The translations under genes and the position numbers were made by a program. Shown piece by piece: positions 20,542 to 34,860 of a DNA stretch of 64,000 nt. Source of the stretch: Phoronis australis. Its lineage: Eukaryota; Phoronida; Phoronidae. The notes beneath the pieces are model-generated. The model saw only the letters and a list, made by a program, of their open reading frames with translations. It did not search any database and had not been told where the DNA came from. Each line of letters opens with the position of its first letter. Position 1 is the first letter of the stretch. The stretch covers positions 294,398 through 358,397 of the forward strand of contig NMRA01000364.1 in NCBI GenBank assembly GCA_002633005.1, given 5' to 3'.

Positions 20542-22059
20542 TTCAACGCTCCGCGTTGCTCTTGTTTCACTTGGCGTGTCCAAAAAATGCTCAGACTCGT
20601 GTACTAATTTAAGATTCAATTTTCTGTTCTCGAATTCCACCGTTACTGCAACTTAAAGTTTTAATTGGGCTTTTTATATGTAATGCATTTTGCATAATCA
20701 AGTAGCAATGCTGTTCGAGATTTATATATCAAATTTGATATTCATTAGCATATATAATAAAAATATAACTCAGTCAGACACATTAGAACTCCTACGTACT
20801 TGAATCAATATTTTGCCTCTATTCCTACATAAAACCCAAAATTTCAATTCTCCCATCCAATAAATTGTCATCAAAAGCATTATCAGAATTGTCTCTTCTC
20901 ATAAGTACAACGAAATATTAGTCTCTGCTCCAACTGGAATAGAAACCCACCCTCTGCAAGCATTATCCAGGTTTTTCATGAATTTCACAATTAGTAACTA
21001 CGTTCCAAATTGTCCTATTTCCAACTGCCTCTTGCATCATGGATGGCGCAGCCGCAGCACTGAGAAAAGTGCCGCTCATGTACATGTATGCAATAGCACC
21101 TAGACACTTCTTTTCCCAGAAACCCAGAGCTGTGTCCGTCCACTTCCTGTTTCCTGCTGTGTCGGTGGTTAGTGTTGCTAATTTGTTATCTCATGGTGTG
21201 TTTTCTCTTCTCTTTTGTGCATTTTAATTATTTTTATTGATTTTTTTTGTAAATTTACGCAAAGGGTCAAAAACCTTTAGGTCTTCTAGTTTAATTTGAA
21301 ATTTATTAAGCATTTAGTGATGTCTCTCTATCGCTATCTATATGATTTAAATTTAACGTGCGTCGTTTACGTTTCTCTGAATGCCGAATGTGTTTATTTC
21401 AAGCACTTGTTTCACTTCACTTAGAAAAGTAATTTGATTAGGCCATTGCGCTCGAAACTTTTTCAGTTTGCACTCACGTCCAATTACGCAGCAATTAAAC
21501 AATACTAATCGTCAAAATTAATCAGCAAACGCTCCACTTACTTTGGCGTATATGATCAAACGAAATGACCATTAACCATCGCGACAACAAGTGCAGGCAA
21601 GTAATTTAATAACAAACACGACCACATGTATAATTATTTCATAGCTCGTGGTCTCGATTTTTATGGAAATACACCAATCTATGCATGCTCGTCCCGTGCC
21701 TATTTGCATGCAAGCTTTAAGTTAGTTTGACCATAACATTATATTGATACAGCAAATGATCTTGGCTAATAGATTTTACTCCGAAGATAGACCATTCGTC
21801 TTACACGTCTTTTGTTCTAAAACTGTTGTGATCATCCGTTTTAACAAGATCTCAATTCGTTTTCTTGAAACCTTCATGTGATAATAAAACTTAAGCCTGG
21901 GCGTGGCTTACATTAATTGGACACACCAGCTTCAGGCAAATAAGCTGCTTGGCCTGGTTATAGCTAGCTAAAAACGAAAACCAAATGACGCCTTTTACTT
22001 TCATAAAATAGGACTCATTTTACCGTGACAGGATTCCATTTCCGTCCCACTCAAGTCAC
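20542..22059. other. Intergenic, no gene seen
   Basis: AT-rich sequence with only short incidental ORFs and no splice-supported exon or RNA gene that I recognise. Confidence 0.6.
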
Positions 22060-22250
22060 AGGCAATGCGCACGTGCGGCATTTTCGAATTCGCAATATTA
22101 TGGTTGGCCAACCCCAATAGACTCTGAAGCGTTTTAATTTATTTTTTTGAGTCACTGATGGATTCATTGTTAATTCTTGTTGGCAACGGAAATAGATTCC
22201 TATCACTATGAGACCGATTTTTTTACGAGGCTTAATTCCATATTCGTTTT
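22060..22250 (+). repeat. Dispersed intergenic repeat, copy 1
   Basis: Aligns in direct orientation with about 34860-35045. Shared landmarks in order: GTTGGCCAACCCC, TCTGAAGCGTTTT, GAGTC(A/T)CTG, TTGTTGG, ATTCCTATCAC and GAGACCGATTT/CAGACCGATTT. Family unknown; it may be a transposon or a duplicated non-coding element. Confidence 0.6.
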
Positions 22251-24365
22251 AGCCAGCCAACCAGCGTGAAATGCAGTCTTGTGATTCTTACGATATCGAT
22301 GAGACCTCACAAAAGCAGTAATGAAATTGTGAATTTGCGAGCAGACGCTGTGTTTTAACTTCATATTATTTGAAATGCTGCGTGGTCGCTCGATTTCATT
22401 ATTGTCATTTATGTAACATGCAACTAGTTAGCTCACTCGCCATTCGTGACGTCATGGAGTGTGAGCCCTGGGAACCAAGCAAACGGCGCCACCACTGCAA
22501 ATTTTCTTCTGAAAAGAAATTTCGAAAAGTGCTCCTATCTCTCGGGATTACTGTTTCTCCGAGCGTTTCTATCAATTAATCAGAGAGCACGCTCCGCGGA
22601 TTTGGTCACCAGAAAAAATTACAAAGCAAAATCCTCAGAGGAAGGAATCTGCTCCTACGTTAAGTGATTTGCTCAAGTTTCTCCGAGTAAAAGAGACGTG
22701 CACTTAATGACCCTAGAAGTTAATGACAGACGATGAGCCAGTATCGTTTTACCGCTTGTTGTTACCGGAGAGTTAATTTGCAGACGAACGTCGCCACACT
22801 AAGCCGTTTCAAAGAAGTGCTTCGATAATTTACGCCTTTGATTTTGTTTCATGTGTTTTTGTCGTATGACGAGAAAAGCTTCGGTTAATGTAAAATTATA
22901 GTTTTGATTATCTGGAGTGAAAACTAATTGCTCGGCGCTCATTCCATCTGGGTGCAATTTCATCATTTTATTTATACACGTACGTTTAAATGAGAAAATA
23001 ACTCCCGTTTTAAACTAATCTATTGTTTTTTACTATTTGTTAATGTGCCAAATTGTTAAGCAGCGTGTATTTTAAATAACCAGATGGATGCGACTGCTGG
23101 CGGTTAAATTTGAAACTAAATTACACTCCCAATACTGTCGAAGACATTTTTTCACTTCGTTGTGAACAGAAACGATACAATAACAAATAATTAAGTAAAA
23201 TTTTCATGGAGTTCAGTCTGAAACTGTTTTATATCTTCCAAAATTAGCCTGCAAGAACATCAATTGAGGTAATATTTCCTTACGAGTTACGACAAATTCT
23301 ATTCAAGTGGTCTATTAATTTTCATTTTATCAAATGAAAGATGCTTTTTAAAGACAAACTATTCAATCACGTGGTGCATTTGTGGTAAGAGCCGCATTGA
23401 ATGCTGTGACTTCCTGATAAATATTGAAAACCGAGCACCGTCACCCCAGTTTAACTCGCACATCGCGGTCAAAAGTTTGTTGATGGCGTACTCAATGTTG
23501 GAATATGATATTTTACTTTATTTACTAGCCATTTGCTTTTGGTCATATGAAATACGTCGACATCGTGTCACATAATATAGTACTGGGTGATGTTTTTAAA
23601 ATCTCCACACGCATTCACGCTGGGGAATAAAACAGATAAAACATTAAAAACACCAAGGCGGCCATCTGTTAAAAGCTCTCAATTTTTGTAAACAAGGCAT
23701 ATCCATGTTTTTTTTTAATAACATTATCACGTACTGGCTTTTTACCAACTAATATAAACACTTTAATTATTCTGTTTGATATATCGAATTATAACAAGTT
23801 ACTCTTATAACTAATAAATAATGACTTTTGATGACTGGACTGAAGTGGCCGATGATTACCAATAGTGAACAGATGCCGGTTAGAAAATGCGAGCAGAAGA
23901 AATACCTTAAATTTACTTTCTCGTGCACATTTTGTATAAAATTTACGTTTTACGCTTTTAATTCGACATGAACAATGGTATTTTATAAAGCCCAGGTTTC
24001 CAGTACACCCAGACTTCTGATATCTTAAGATCCCTAGGGACCTTAATTCGGCACTGTCCAGCTAATAGTCTGACGGGGATTCAAGATAAAAGTATAATCT
24101 ACAAACGAATCGCGTGAGATAAGAGTACACCTACATGTAAGTATATAGCTTGTGTTTGCCTCAGGTACAACGATTATTTTCGAGAAAGGAACTTAACACT
24201 TTTCGCTTATCTGGTGTTGAAATTGCCAACAAAATTCGTAGAATTTTTAATTATTTTTGTCTGTTTATGGTCTAATCAATCAATCAATCAATCCAATCCA
24301 TCCCTTACCACAGTCCGACACGCAAACTACTTTGGGTCAAGCCGGGTCGGAAAATGGGAGTCGTT
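22251..24365. other. Intergenic, no gene seen
   Basis: Nothing beyond short ORFs. A (CAAT)n tract lies at about 24273-24293. Confidence 0.6.
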
Positions 24366-24369
24366 GAAT

Positions 24370-24790
24370 TCTTATCGTGGATTTTCCGTAGATAAGACCA
24401 CCCGATGAAACACCCATGGGCGTTTATTCGAAAAATTATACCGAATTATTAATTGCCCATGGGCGTTTATTTGGTGTTGCAACTTCTGGTATCAAGTGTC
24501 CAGATATTGGGAAAATTTACTCTTAAAAACCTACTCAGCGCGAACTTTAAGTCACAAATTCAGTTTTTGGAGTATTTATCATTTTTAAAAAAGAACAAAG
24601 TGTTGGCGAACTATGCATTTATCAACATAAAATTTAAAAACACTGCTAGCACTTGCGTAGCCAAAACTATGACTTTCCGTTTACCGAACAAACGCCTAGG
24701 CGTTTATTTGGTGTTGCTAAAACGTCTGGAAATTTTCGTTTTCCGATTAAACGCCCAAGGGCTTATCTACGGAAAACTACGGTATTTATT
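24370..24790. mobile_element. MITE-like inverted-repeat element
   Basis: An exact 15-bp inverted repeat, TTTTCCGTAGATAAG (24382-24396) and CTTATCTACGGAAAA (24762-24776), extends imperfectly inward to a GGGCGTTT/AAACGCCC block. Internally GGGCGTTTATT-type motifs recur, twice followed by TGGTGTTGC (near 24470 and 24710). The 165-codon ORF here spans these repeats and resembles no protein I know. Target-site duplications were not defined. Confidence 0.4.
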
Positions 24791-24799
24791 ATCGATAAA

Positions 24800-27700
24800 A
24801 CACCAACTTCTAGCTTCAGCAGCGCTTATGTGTGAATTGAACATTTTTTTCATCTCTGAGAATGATGTATTTGAACAATTGATACTTTCAACAACACAGA
24901 ACGCTCGAATCCATTTGACTGCGTGGTTATGGAAACAAGTTGAAAATTGAATGCATTATTTGTCATGGTAACAAAACCAACATAACAAAGGCGAGACGTA
25001 ACGTTATTGTACTGTTCTAGTTAATAACAAGGTTGCCAAAATTAAGGGGTTATACCAATTTCAGGGTCTACATTTGTTTTATAACTCTGGTAAAATTTTA
25101 AAAGCTAATAATTTCATAAAGTCAGTCCCCTCCAACAAAAATCCCAAACGACCTTTTTTGGCCGTAAAACCGATAACGTCCCTTTGAGAAAACACACTAG
25201 GTTGATTCGGTCATCTTTAAATCATCTTTGAGGATCTAGATTGCAGCGCATTCCATGCATACCGTCCATTAGCTTTTTTCTTAAAGATACCATTTCCGCT
25301 TCATTTTAGTTAAAAACTTCATAAAACGGCTTTTAACGCAAGTTTGTTCACACGAAACGTAAGCCCGAATAACGCGAATTCAACACAACTTCAAATATTT
25401 TCAAGCTTTAATACGGGTTTTTGAATTAATTTTTATTTTGGTGGTGCACAACTACATAAAATTGCCACCGTAGTGAGTGACAGTTGACTCATGCATTCAT
25501 GGGTACTCACTCAAGTGCAGCCGTAAGCAATGAGGTTTCCCCGCGAACCCCGCCCATTTTTTAAAAAAAGAAAAACTAAAAATTTTAATAGTGAAATATG
25601 GAAAACTGAAACCGGACTGAAATTTACGATCTGTTTAAATTTGAATGATATCTTCCGACAGGTGAAACTCGGTCATCCTATGTTTTAACTTGATGAATGT
25701 AAAAGAATGCGTATCTTTAATTTTTATTATTGGTCAAATGGCTGATACCCAGATGGTTTCTTTCGATAATCCGAACGCGGGACAAATCTTCAAAAAAGTA
25801 GACGGTCCCGCCAAAACGGGATCATTAGGTTGGGGGGAATGGATAAGGTTCAAGGATCCCGAGAAATGACAGAGTAAGGCCTAGCTAAAGGAGGCAGAAA
25901 CTGAAGTATTGTTGACATTGACAACAATCGATGATATTCCTTGCTTAAATATCAGTAACTCATTGCTTTTATCTGTGACCTTTCTTACCAACCCAATATA
26001 AACCCTTCGCAGAGTATTCCACCCTTTGATCACCAACTTGGAACTTATCATTATATGATAATGCAAAGACGCGCGCTTATGGGTTCTTCGTAACCGAATA
26101 AAAGAACATGACTCGTTTCGGTGTCTAGTATACAAAAAATTGCTTTAATTTGCATTTCAGCCGTATTATTTGACTAGCTCGGGTTCACCAACTTTAAAAT
26201 CTTATAGAAGCAATGTGTTGGCATCGGTAAAATCGGCTTACAGCTCGATCATGTCATAACGAAATGCATCTAAATAAATTACCTGAAATATTGTACTTTC
26301 ACGTAGAGCATAAAGTGCACTAATGATAAGTTTAAAGCCTATAGCGCATTTGTCTGAATAATCAAATAATTCACTCTCTTGGTAATATAATGTCATAAGG
26401 GTCGCCGGGCGACCAAATTTCTTAATTATAATGTCATCGGTACAATCAGAATTGATAAAATCTCATTTAAACATTTTTATTCGGAAATATGGTGCTGAGT
26501 GGATGCTTATGGATGAGCAAAGGCAAAGAGTTTGAAAATTTCATCATGATTTTGAAAACTAAACTGTTATATCAAGAGCAGTCGAAGCTTAATGTCACTT
26601 GTCGATCATTCATCATAAATCTATAGAGGTCCACGACGTGTATAGTCAATTCACATTTTGAAACTTTGCTCGAGATTTGTGTCTTATTTCAGTCACTCCG
26701 TGGAATGAAATTTCGTATATGCATTCAAACAAACATTCGTCGATTCATCAAAGAAATTTCTGGAGAAACCGAAAGACCGAGCCGCCCTCTGTGGACGACC
26801 GGTTTGTGAATGTTTTGTGGTATTTAGCAAATACTTCGATGAAGATTGTGGCAATAGAGACATTTAATTCATTTACTAGCTAATAAGTTTTCAAATTAAT
26901 AAAACTTTTCGTTTGGGTTTACAATTTCAAAAGACTCAGTTGCGCGTAGCTAAATCCAATGTTCATTAAATATGCCTAGGGATAATTTATAAACTGAAAC
27001 AATCGGAAGAATAGAATCCCTTTCCGTTAATAACCACTGGGATAAGTGATGCAGACATCGACCTAAGTAAAATATGCATGCGTTTTAGGTTTTATTGAAG
27101 CCGTGAAACATGTTTTGTGGATAGCGCTAGCTTGAAAACAGGAAGTACAGTAATGCTTTATTTTGGCGGAAGCGGCGCTTCCATTCGACCTGAGCACAAA
27201 ATTGATGAGAATGTACTGTTTTGTGACGGTTTATCAGGATACAGTTCTCACGGTGGAAATTGACCTTGCTGAATGCGCGTTATACTGTAAAGCGAGGGCG
27301 GGATTGGTTTACTGTCGTTAAATGAAATAAGTCCTTTGCATGGCCGGAGATACTTTTTAATCATTATTTAAATCAGTCACCTATGTTGTGTTTTTATGTT
27401 GTTTGTTTTGTGTCCTTATGAAATTCATTTGGCGTCTCGACTTCTGAGGCAGCAAAACGTAATTAAAAGCTCATTTAATGGCGTGGCGGCATTTCTTTGA
27501 CAACGCCTCAGTATACTGGTTCAGGCTGATCACAGAAAAATAACGTTTGATTGATAATCAATTTATTTCAGGTGATAAGGCCACTGGTCCATACTACAAA
27601 GCATAACATATATAAGACAATTAAGTACAGATGCGCACACTGTTTACATTTTGACAGTAGATTCGCGTCTTCAAATTTTATCAAAAATACACAGGTTTTG

Positions 27701-30700
27701 TAACTCTTTTGTATTTATAAAAGTACCGTCGACTTTATTCCTGATAGGAGGTGAGTATTTTTGGCGAAGATTGTTATATGACCTGCACTAATGAAAAATA
27801 ACTTCATTTTCAACCACATTTAAATCACAACAAACTGCCCGTTCTTCTGAATGCTATTGACAATAAACTGAATTGAGCATAACTGAATCTGGTCAAGCTC
27901 GATAACTGAGCAAAGTTTTTAACAGGTACATAATATTCAATTACTATATCATTTTGAAACAGTCTGTTTATACATCGACACTGGTTTGCTACAACAGTTC
28001 TTCGTTCCAGTTTTGATATTCTTTATCGTAACACCTATTTCTAAATTTGTTTTCAAAAATCTCGTCAGTTACTCCATGATAAAATTAAAACCAAATCATC
28101 AGACGATGTTTCTTTGGAAGATTGGCACAGTTTTGTTATGACTTGCGTTAAGTTCACATCACATACGCGATCGCGCGTATCACAAATTTCTTCAATTTTT
28201 TTCCCGATGTCCAACGTTTTAGGAATCAGCAAAACAAACCGTTATCTTCGTCGGTCGCCACATTTTACTTGAAGGTCGCCCATTGAGCGTAGGATTTTCT
28301 CTCCAATTTTTTGGCCAAAAGTGTGAGAGTGGAATTTAGAAAACGGGTGCATCATACTTTAGTACAAGATACTTAAGTTGCCGTTTTGGTGATTTCAAGC
28401 AATCCTCGTTCTGTCTTCCACAAATATACCATCGGCGCCTGACTTGAATGACAAAAACACAATTCAGCTAAAACACAATCATACTGCCTGTGTTACAGTT
28501 TGGAAGTGGTTCTGGGTGAGTGATCTTTCGCTACAGCTGTGTAACCTGGTAACTCGCCTAAAGCGGAGGTCACGCTTTCCCCGTTTGGCTAACTTAGTAG
28601 GAAGTTTTCAAAATCTGTTCCAAACGTCTTAGTGTCGACCAATGATACAGAGCATCATTTGTTTTAGAGTATCGACCGGATGAAAGTCGCTATTAATATC
28701 TGTTAACCCAAATAGGAATTAGTATTCAGTAATTCTGCATGGGCACACCCAACCTTTAATATGGGGGCTCTAAGTGGACCTTTTTATGACAAAAAGTGGG
28801 AGGACTAAAAAAGCGGGGTACCACCTTCAGGACTGTGAAATGTGCGTCTGCGCCTTTTTAGTGGACTTTTGTCTCGTTTTCTCGGACTTTTTTTGTTTCC
28901 CTGAGGCGGACGTTTTTGTTCACTTCGCCAAATGGTAGGGGGGGAGGGGGGCTCCCCGAGCCTCCCCTGGGTGCGCGCATGTTCTGGGTAACTTCTGCAA
29001 GTGTTAATAAAAATCCGAAATACTCTCGCGTGCGGTTGACACGAATTGTAACAAGGTGTTGCTTATCGTCTGTTCAGCCTGAAAATGATTCGCAGCCTTT
29101 AGCAAAAATTCAAACCTCAGTATCTTCTAAGCACAAAAGCTCTTAAACATCGCATAATCATCTACCCTTTGAGAACAAGTTGTACAGAGATATCACAATC
29201 ATTTCAAATTAACTAATGTTTCACCGATCAAACGAGATGAAAGTCGCCTGTTGACAATCAATAAACGCTCGAGTTAACTCATCAAAGAACCACGTTATTA
29301 ATATAAAATATTCATCCTCACTGTTTGATACAAAACCTGTTTAACTTTGATCATTGGCAATGTCTAAAAGATCACAAATATAAAGCCATTAATTACTCAA
29401 TCTTCAAACGAAAATGTTAAATAATGCAAACTGTCTTCGTCGAAAACACAGTGTACTTTCCTTTTTCAAATGCCATCGACGTATTTAGTAATGGCGGGAA
29501 ACGTCGATTTACAAATCCGCATGCTGACGATTTCTGTTGTAATTGTCACAACTTGAAGGCAGTGGATAATACGTACAAAACTTTTCAATTTTCGACTTAG
29601 ATTTAATTATTCATGCGTAGCTGGGCCGTAGAAAGTGGGGCGCCCGCAATGATTTGAAAGAGTTACGGCCTTGGCAGTGAATCTGCATGGGTTTTTTACG
29701 CCGAGGGAGAGGGAAATTTGTCACCCAAATCCGTGCAGAAATAATTGAAAGACGCACCGAAACTTTTAAGAGAGGACACTAGTCACTTACGGGGATCTCT
29801 AACGATAAAAAACAGTGTGGTGGTGGTGGTGGTGTCAGTGGAGGAGACTGGTTCTCAAAATCTGGGATCCTTTAAGAGAACACATTAAATGTTAATTACC
29901 AATGCCGGATTTACCCTATGGGAGCCCGACCCAGCCAGTTTGTAAGAGGGGAGGTTAAGCATGTATCGTCTACACGCAATTGAAAACGTGAACATTGCTG
30001 TATTTTAAGTATGCGCAGTCCGGAAGACCCTTTTCAAATCAGGTCTCTTTTAGAGGGGGTTCCGTGCAGTTTAAGGCCCCTCTGCCACTCAGGCGGCGAA
30101 GTAGATGAAATTCTAAACTGGCCAAGAAAATCACAAGAGAGATGCCACCTAAATAACAAAAAAATGCGACTCCTGTATGTTCAAAAATAAACAAAAACAA
30201 TAACATTGAATCAAAGGCTGGTATTTTGAAGTATTCGAAGAAGTATCAACACTTTCACTCAAAGAACTCCTAGAATAAAATTTGTTTGTAAGACAATTAT
30301 TTAGGGCTGTTTGTGTGACTCTCATTGAGTAGACCTGACTGTCGGCAGCTTTAAGTCTTTTAATGGCGGTGTACGTGCCAATTTGAGACATTATCTTTTA
30401 GTTTTACGGAATCATGACGCAAAGAGCTCATTGTATTGACAATCGTAAACAAAGAACTGTGTTTTTTTTAAAGAACAGCTTCAATTTTAAATCGTAACAG
30501 CTTGCAATCGGATTAAACCAGAATATTAGTTTGAAAATTTCTTGCTGGAGTGGTCCGAAATCCAATAAGATAAGACCAAAACGGTAAATTACACAAATCA
30601 AATGTTTTGACAGGAAGGGTAGGTTTATTAGAAAAGAAAACCCGAAAGGCGCTCTGTGTGCCTTGCACGAAACGGCTCAACATGTCAAAGTCGTTGTTAG

Positions 30701-32900
30701 CTTGTTGTAACCTGCAAGGCTTCAATGGTTTTCATGTTGACGTAGGTGTTTACGGAAATCGACGGAATCTTGTTATTTGTGGGTCATTTTTGACATTTAT
30801 AAGTAAATGATGAATTTTGAAAACGATGCTTCGGTTAATTATGATTCTCTGATTTGAAATTCTGGAAATTATTTTATTTTATTTTTGCGGCGATCGTCCG
30901 GTTTTTAAATATCGTTAAATCCCCACATAACGGTTACGAATTCCGCGAGATGATTTCTGCCACTCTGAAGTAACCCTGTTTAGAATACGTAATCGAGTGA
31001 TATCGCTGAAATAGGAAGCTTGTAACAGTCTTACATGTGTCTGTGTTTTTACAGGCAATTCATAAAAAGTGAAGTTCAGCACCACTCAACTTTGGCGGCC
31101 ACAATGTAGTGCACCATCAGAAACTCAAAATTATTTTCGAAATTCCAAATTTAAATTTTGTTATTTTGAAAACATTTGATTACGTGTTAAAAGAGTATTC
31201 ATTAGGAATTATACAAATTATCTACAAATTATAGATTTTCACACAATGAGAGTGTTATATTTTCTGAAAGTGTAAGGTATATATTTTTTTGACTTTTACA
31301 AATGTCCCATTAATTGGTCCTCTTGACCATGTCTTTAAAGTAAAATTTATCAAAAAAGAAAGGTACATTGATATGAAAACAATGGTATCAATAACATGAC
31401 CAAATTTCAATGAACATAAAAGTTCACGATGAAATCTCAAAAACGTCGTGACAATTTTCTAAATTATCATTTCGTTTTCGTTTCATACAACTTTTTAAAT
31501 AAAATTTCAAAAGTCCAATTACTTCTCGTGCTAAATTAAAACACAATTCCTAATAGTGTTCCGGAAAACATTGCATAAATTATCTGAGAGTTTCATGTGA
31601 AACTCATCAGCCATTTGATATTTTGAAGTGAGCCAGATTTAACTCTTTGTCCAAGGTCCTACATAATCGTACACGGCGTCTTTAAAAAGATCGAGGGAAG
31701 GCTAAAGGCTGTGACAGTAGGATTTGAAAATCGGGAACGAGGCAGGAGATGAAAACGTTGGCGACATGGGGTACAACAAAGTACTTTCCGAGTCCAATTT
31801 TGTCTGCGTCATACGGACCTTTTCGGGTAGCACACCCAATGAGCGGAGGTAGCGCCCTACTAATAATAGTATCAGTGATTGGTATTTAGATTAGAATGTT
31901 GACACTGGTTAGGGATTCATATCTTTCAGAACGAAACGACGCGATTCGATATCGATATTTCAAGAAACGATACGATATACTGAAGATATTTTTCGCTATT
32001 TTATATTCAAATAAATGTACGACAAAGACAGTTCAGCACTGCTTTTATATATATCTTAAGTTTCATAAAGTATGCATTTTAACCATGAAAATGAACTGCT
32101 GGCTGGTCATCTCTTTCTGGAAAAAGACTGGCCTGTCTTCTGTGATACCGACAGTTTAAGAAAACGGTATTTCACTGGTATTTCACCAAACCGATTTTGA
32201 TTCAGTATCAATATCGAGAAACAGTAGTCAGTCCTAATAATGTTAATGAATACCTAGTATTTTCGTCACACCCTATCTTCTATTTATCCTTGGAAACAGA
32301 GTATGGAATAACTTATGTTTTTCCAGTCAAAGCATAAATTTCTTCTGTGTGGAAGATGGTATAAAAAACTGACGAGGACGTGAGCAAGTTTTAGAATGGC
32401 GGAAATAATTAGATAGCAATAACGCTGATCCGTAAATGGCGACAGAGATTTGAATGGCACATCAAAGCAATTCATCTTCTGCCAGTTGACCCGACTCTAG
32501 TTTGGGTACTAACAACAGTAGCCACATCAAAAGTAAGCACACTAACGGTTTTTCAACAATGATATTAATGACTTCCCCGTAACTCGCGGGGTTATATTCG
32601 TACATAGCTCATATCAATGTTTTGATTGACGTCTTGGGTTTCCATCTTGGCGTTTCCACCTGTTAGCCGACGTCGGGCAATCCCAATAACACCTGAGCCC
32701 GCACGTTTATGCGTACTCATTACATACAATGAAGCTCTTTATTACAACCATCGGTGGTAAATACAATTTAACACATGCCGGCGATTTTAAACGAGTTCTG
32801 TTCTGAACAGAGTGTATACTTGTTGTAATCATCATTTAGTACGTCATCACTCGTCACCTGACGCTATGCATGAGTATTGTGTCACTGTTAATATTGTTTT
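24800..32900. other. Intergenic, no gene seen
   Basis: About 8 kb of AT-rich sequence. Short ORFs lack coding character or splice context. Minor features: a (GGT)n tract at about 29818-29835 and one isolated TCF-type CCTTTGATC at 26023-26031. Confidence 0.6.
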
Positions 32901-32919
32901 TCTGACCGGCACTACAAAG

Positions 32920-33043
32920 TTTGATGTAATCATAATAATTACAATAACAACGATATTGATAACGAAAATGATAATGATAGAACTTATAGTAATATTATTA
33001 AAAATACTAATAATAATAGTAATACTACTACTGCTGCTATTAG

Positions 33044-33081
<38 letters not shown>

Positions 33082-33385
33082 ATGATAATAATAATGGTAA
33101 TGATAATGATAATAACAATATCAGTAACAATAGCAATAACATTATCAATAACCATAACAGTAACAACAACAATAACAAACACAACAACAATAATAACGAT
33201 AATGATAATAATAATGATGATAGTAATAGCAAAAATAATAACAATACCAATAATATTAATATCGATATTAATAATAACAGTGATGGTGGTAATAATACTA
33301 CTACTAATAATAATAGCGATGATGATGATGGTGGTGGTGATGATGATGATGGTGATGATGATGATGATGGTGATGAATGGACATT
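32920..33385. repeat. Low-complexity trinucleotide block (AAT/ACT/AAC/GAT)
   Basis: About 460 bp of interrupted ATA, AAT, ACT, AAC and GAT/GGT repeats passing from A/T-rich through (ACT)n to (GAT)n. It produces spurious long ORFs on both strands (poly-Ile/Thr, poly-Ser, poly-Leu), which are not genes. Confidence 0.95.
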
Positions 33386-33389
33386 GTCG

Positions 33390-34860
33390 GTAATATTGGA
33401 TTTTTGTAAACAATTACATATTGGAAGTATGGGTGACTGCTCAGCACTTCCTAGTTGACTTTTAAGATGTCTCTTCCCAGCGGGCAGCAATTTCATGGGA
33501 AGTCGATTAGAATCAAAAGTGCGCGAATCAGTTGTTTTCCATCAATATTCAAGTCGGGTGTCCAACTATTACAGTCCTCTCGCGTCTGTAATAAATGGCG
33601 ATTTCCGACTTCTCAGATGGAGCATTTTTGTGAGGCTTTTGTTTGATATTTTCTTTGAAATGAGATCTGAGAAGAGAAGTCACTAAGTACATTGATCACG
33701 TAGTTTATCAAGTGCGCGATGTTTGATCAATAAAGCTTTGTAACAGTATACAGTCTATCAATCACTGTCATATACATCGTCCAATTCAATGCCAAAACAT
33801 CGTGTCGGGCTCAACTCTAAATTATCTGTAATGCCTCGGTTCAGCCAATTGCCACCACATGAGGGCGCTGCGTTGGGACTCCTTCGGAAACTCCTATCTC
33901 ATCCGAAGCGATTTTGCGTGCACAAAAAGACTCTAGTCTCTTTCAGTAAAAAATGATGGGGCTCATTTTGAAAATTGTATCGCTTACCGCAGTGCCCACA
34001 TTGAGCTGTGGGCTTTAAAGGTATTAATGTAAGAACGAGGATAGAACTCTAGACAGGCCCTTAGAATTCTACGGAAGAAGTGAGTGACTGCATTTGAGAT
34101 TTAAAATTCATGGTGGCATCGTAGGTGGTGATTTTTTTCTACATAGATTTTAACTCGAAACACTAGTCAGGCTTCACTTCAGCGGCAGTTTGATTTGTTT
34201 TGAGTATTCCGACGACTCTTTCATTGACAGACCTATCTTGTCTTGAAATATTTTGAGTGACAAAAATTGAGACAAGCCGATCACATTTTGCCACATTTCC
34301 AGATGCACCTTTGCCCGCGCAGGGAATGTAAAACGATTCCGAAAGGGCTCTCACGTTTTTTCGGTCCTTATTTTCGAAAAAGCACCCGTCGAGTCTTTAT
34401 GCTGGTGATGGCTCTTTAGGGAATCCCTGATAATTCAACTAAAGTACATGACGTAATCAACCCTTTTTGACCGTTGCAGTTTCGAGGAGACACTGAAAGA
34501 CAAGATGGGCTTATCTTCCACTTGTCGCCTTCAAAGATCAAACCAACGCAGTGCCAGGGCAACCTGGATTTGAGATGATAAAACACCTTGCCGAGACAAC
34601 ACCAACAATAAGTACCCCCCCCCCCATTTTTGCCCTCGCTCCCGCGGTCGCAACATTACCATACAAGACGATTTCTATACGTATTCCAAATATTTTTTAT
34701 TGTGTTAAGGTAATACTTAAAACTGCATTTCGCCCGGCCTGTTTACTCTTGAGATGGCTAAAAATTAACATCGAATTCGATCTTTTACACTCATAAATCG
34801 GTTTCGTGATATTCCTTAACACGACAGTACTATATTTCCCGTTGTTACCCACGCACGCCA
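33390..34860. other. Intergenic, no gene seen
   Basis: Short ORFs only; a C-run lies at about 34615-34625. Confidence 0.6.

Noticed and set aside
24453-24950. 165-codon plus-strand ORF
   Set aside because: Spans the internal direct repeats of an inverted-repeat element; no recognisable domain or splice context.
28160-28185. CpG-rich near-palindrome ATACGCGATCGCGCGTAT
   Set aside because: Too short and isolated to support a function.
31925-32225. Possible hAT-type MITE with TATCGATA-like ends
   Set aside because: The two ends share only short ATCGATATT-like words; no convincing inverted repeat or target-site duplication by eye.
32812-33496. Long ORFs (about 190 codons) on both strands
   Set aside because: Entirely trinucleotide-repeat translation (poly-Ile/Thr, poly-Ser, poly-Leu); no protein-like sequence.
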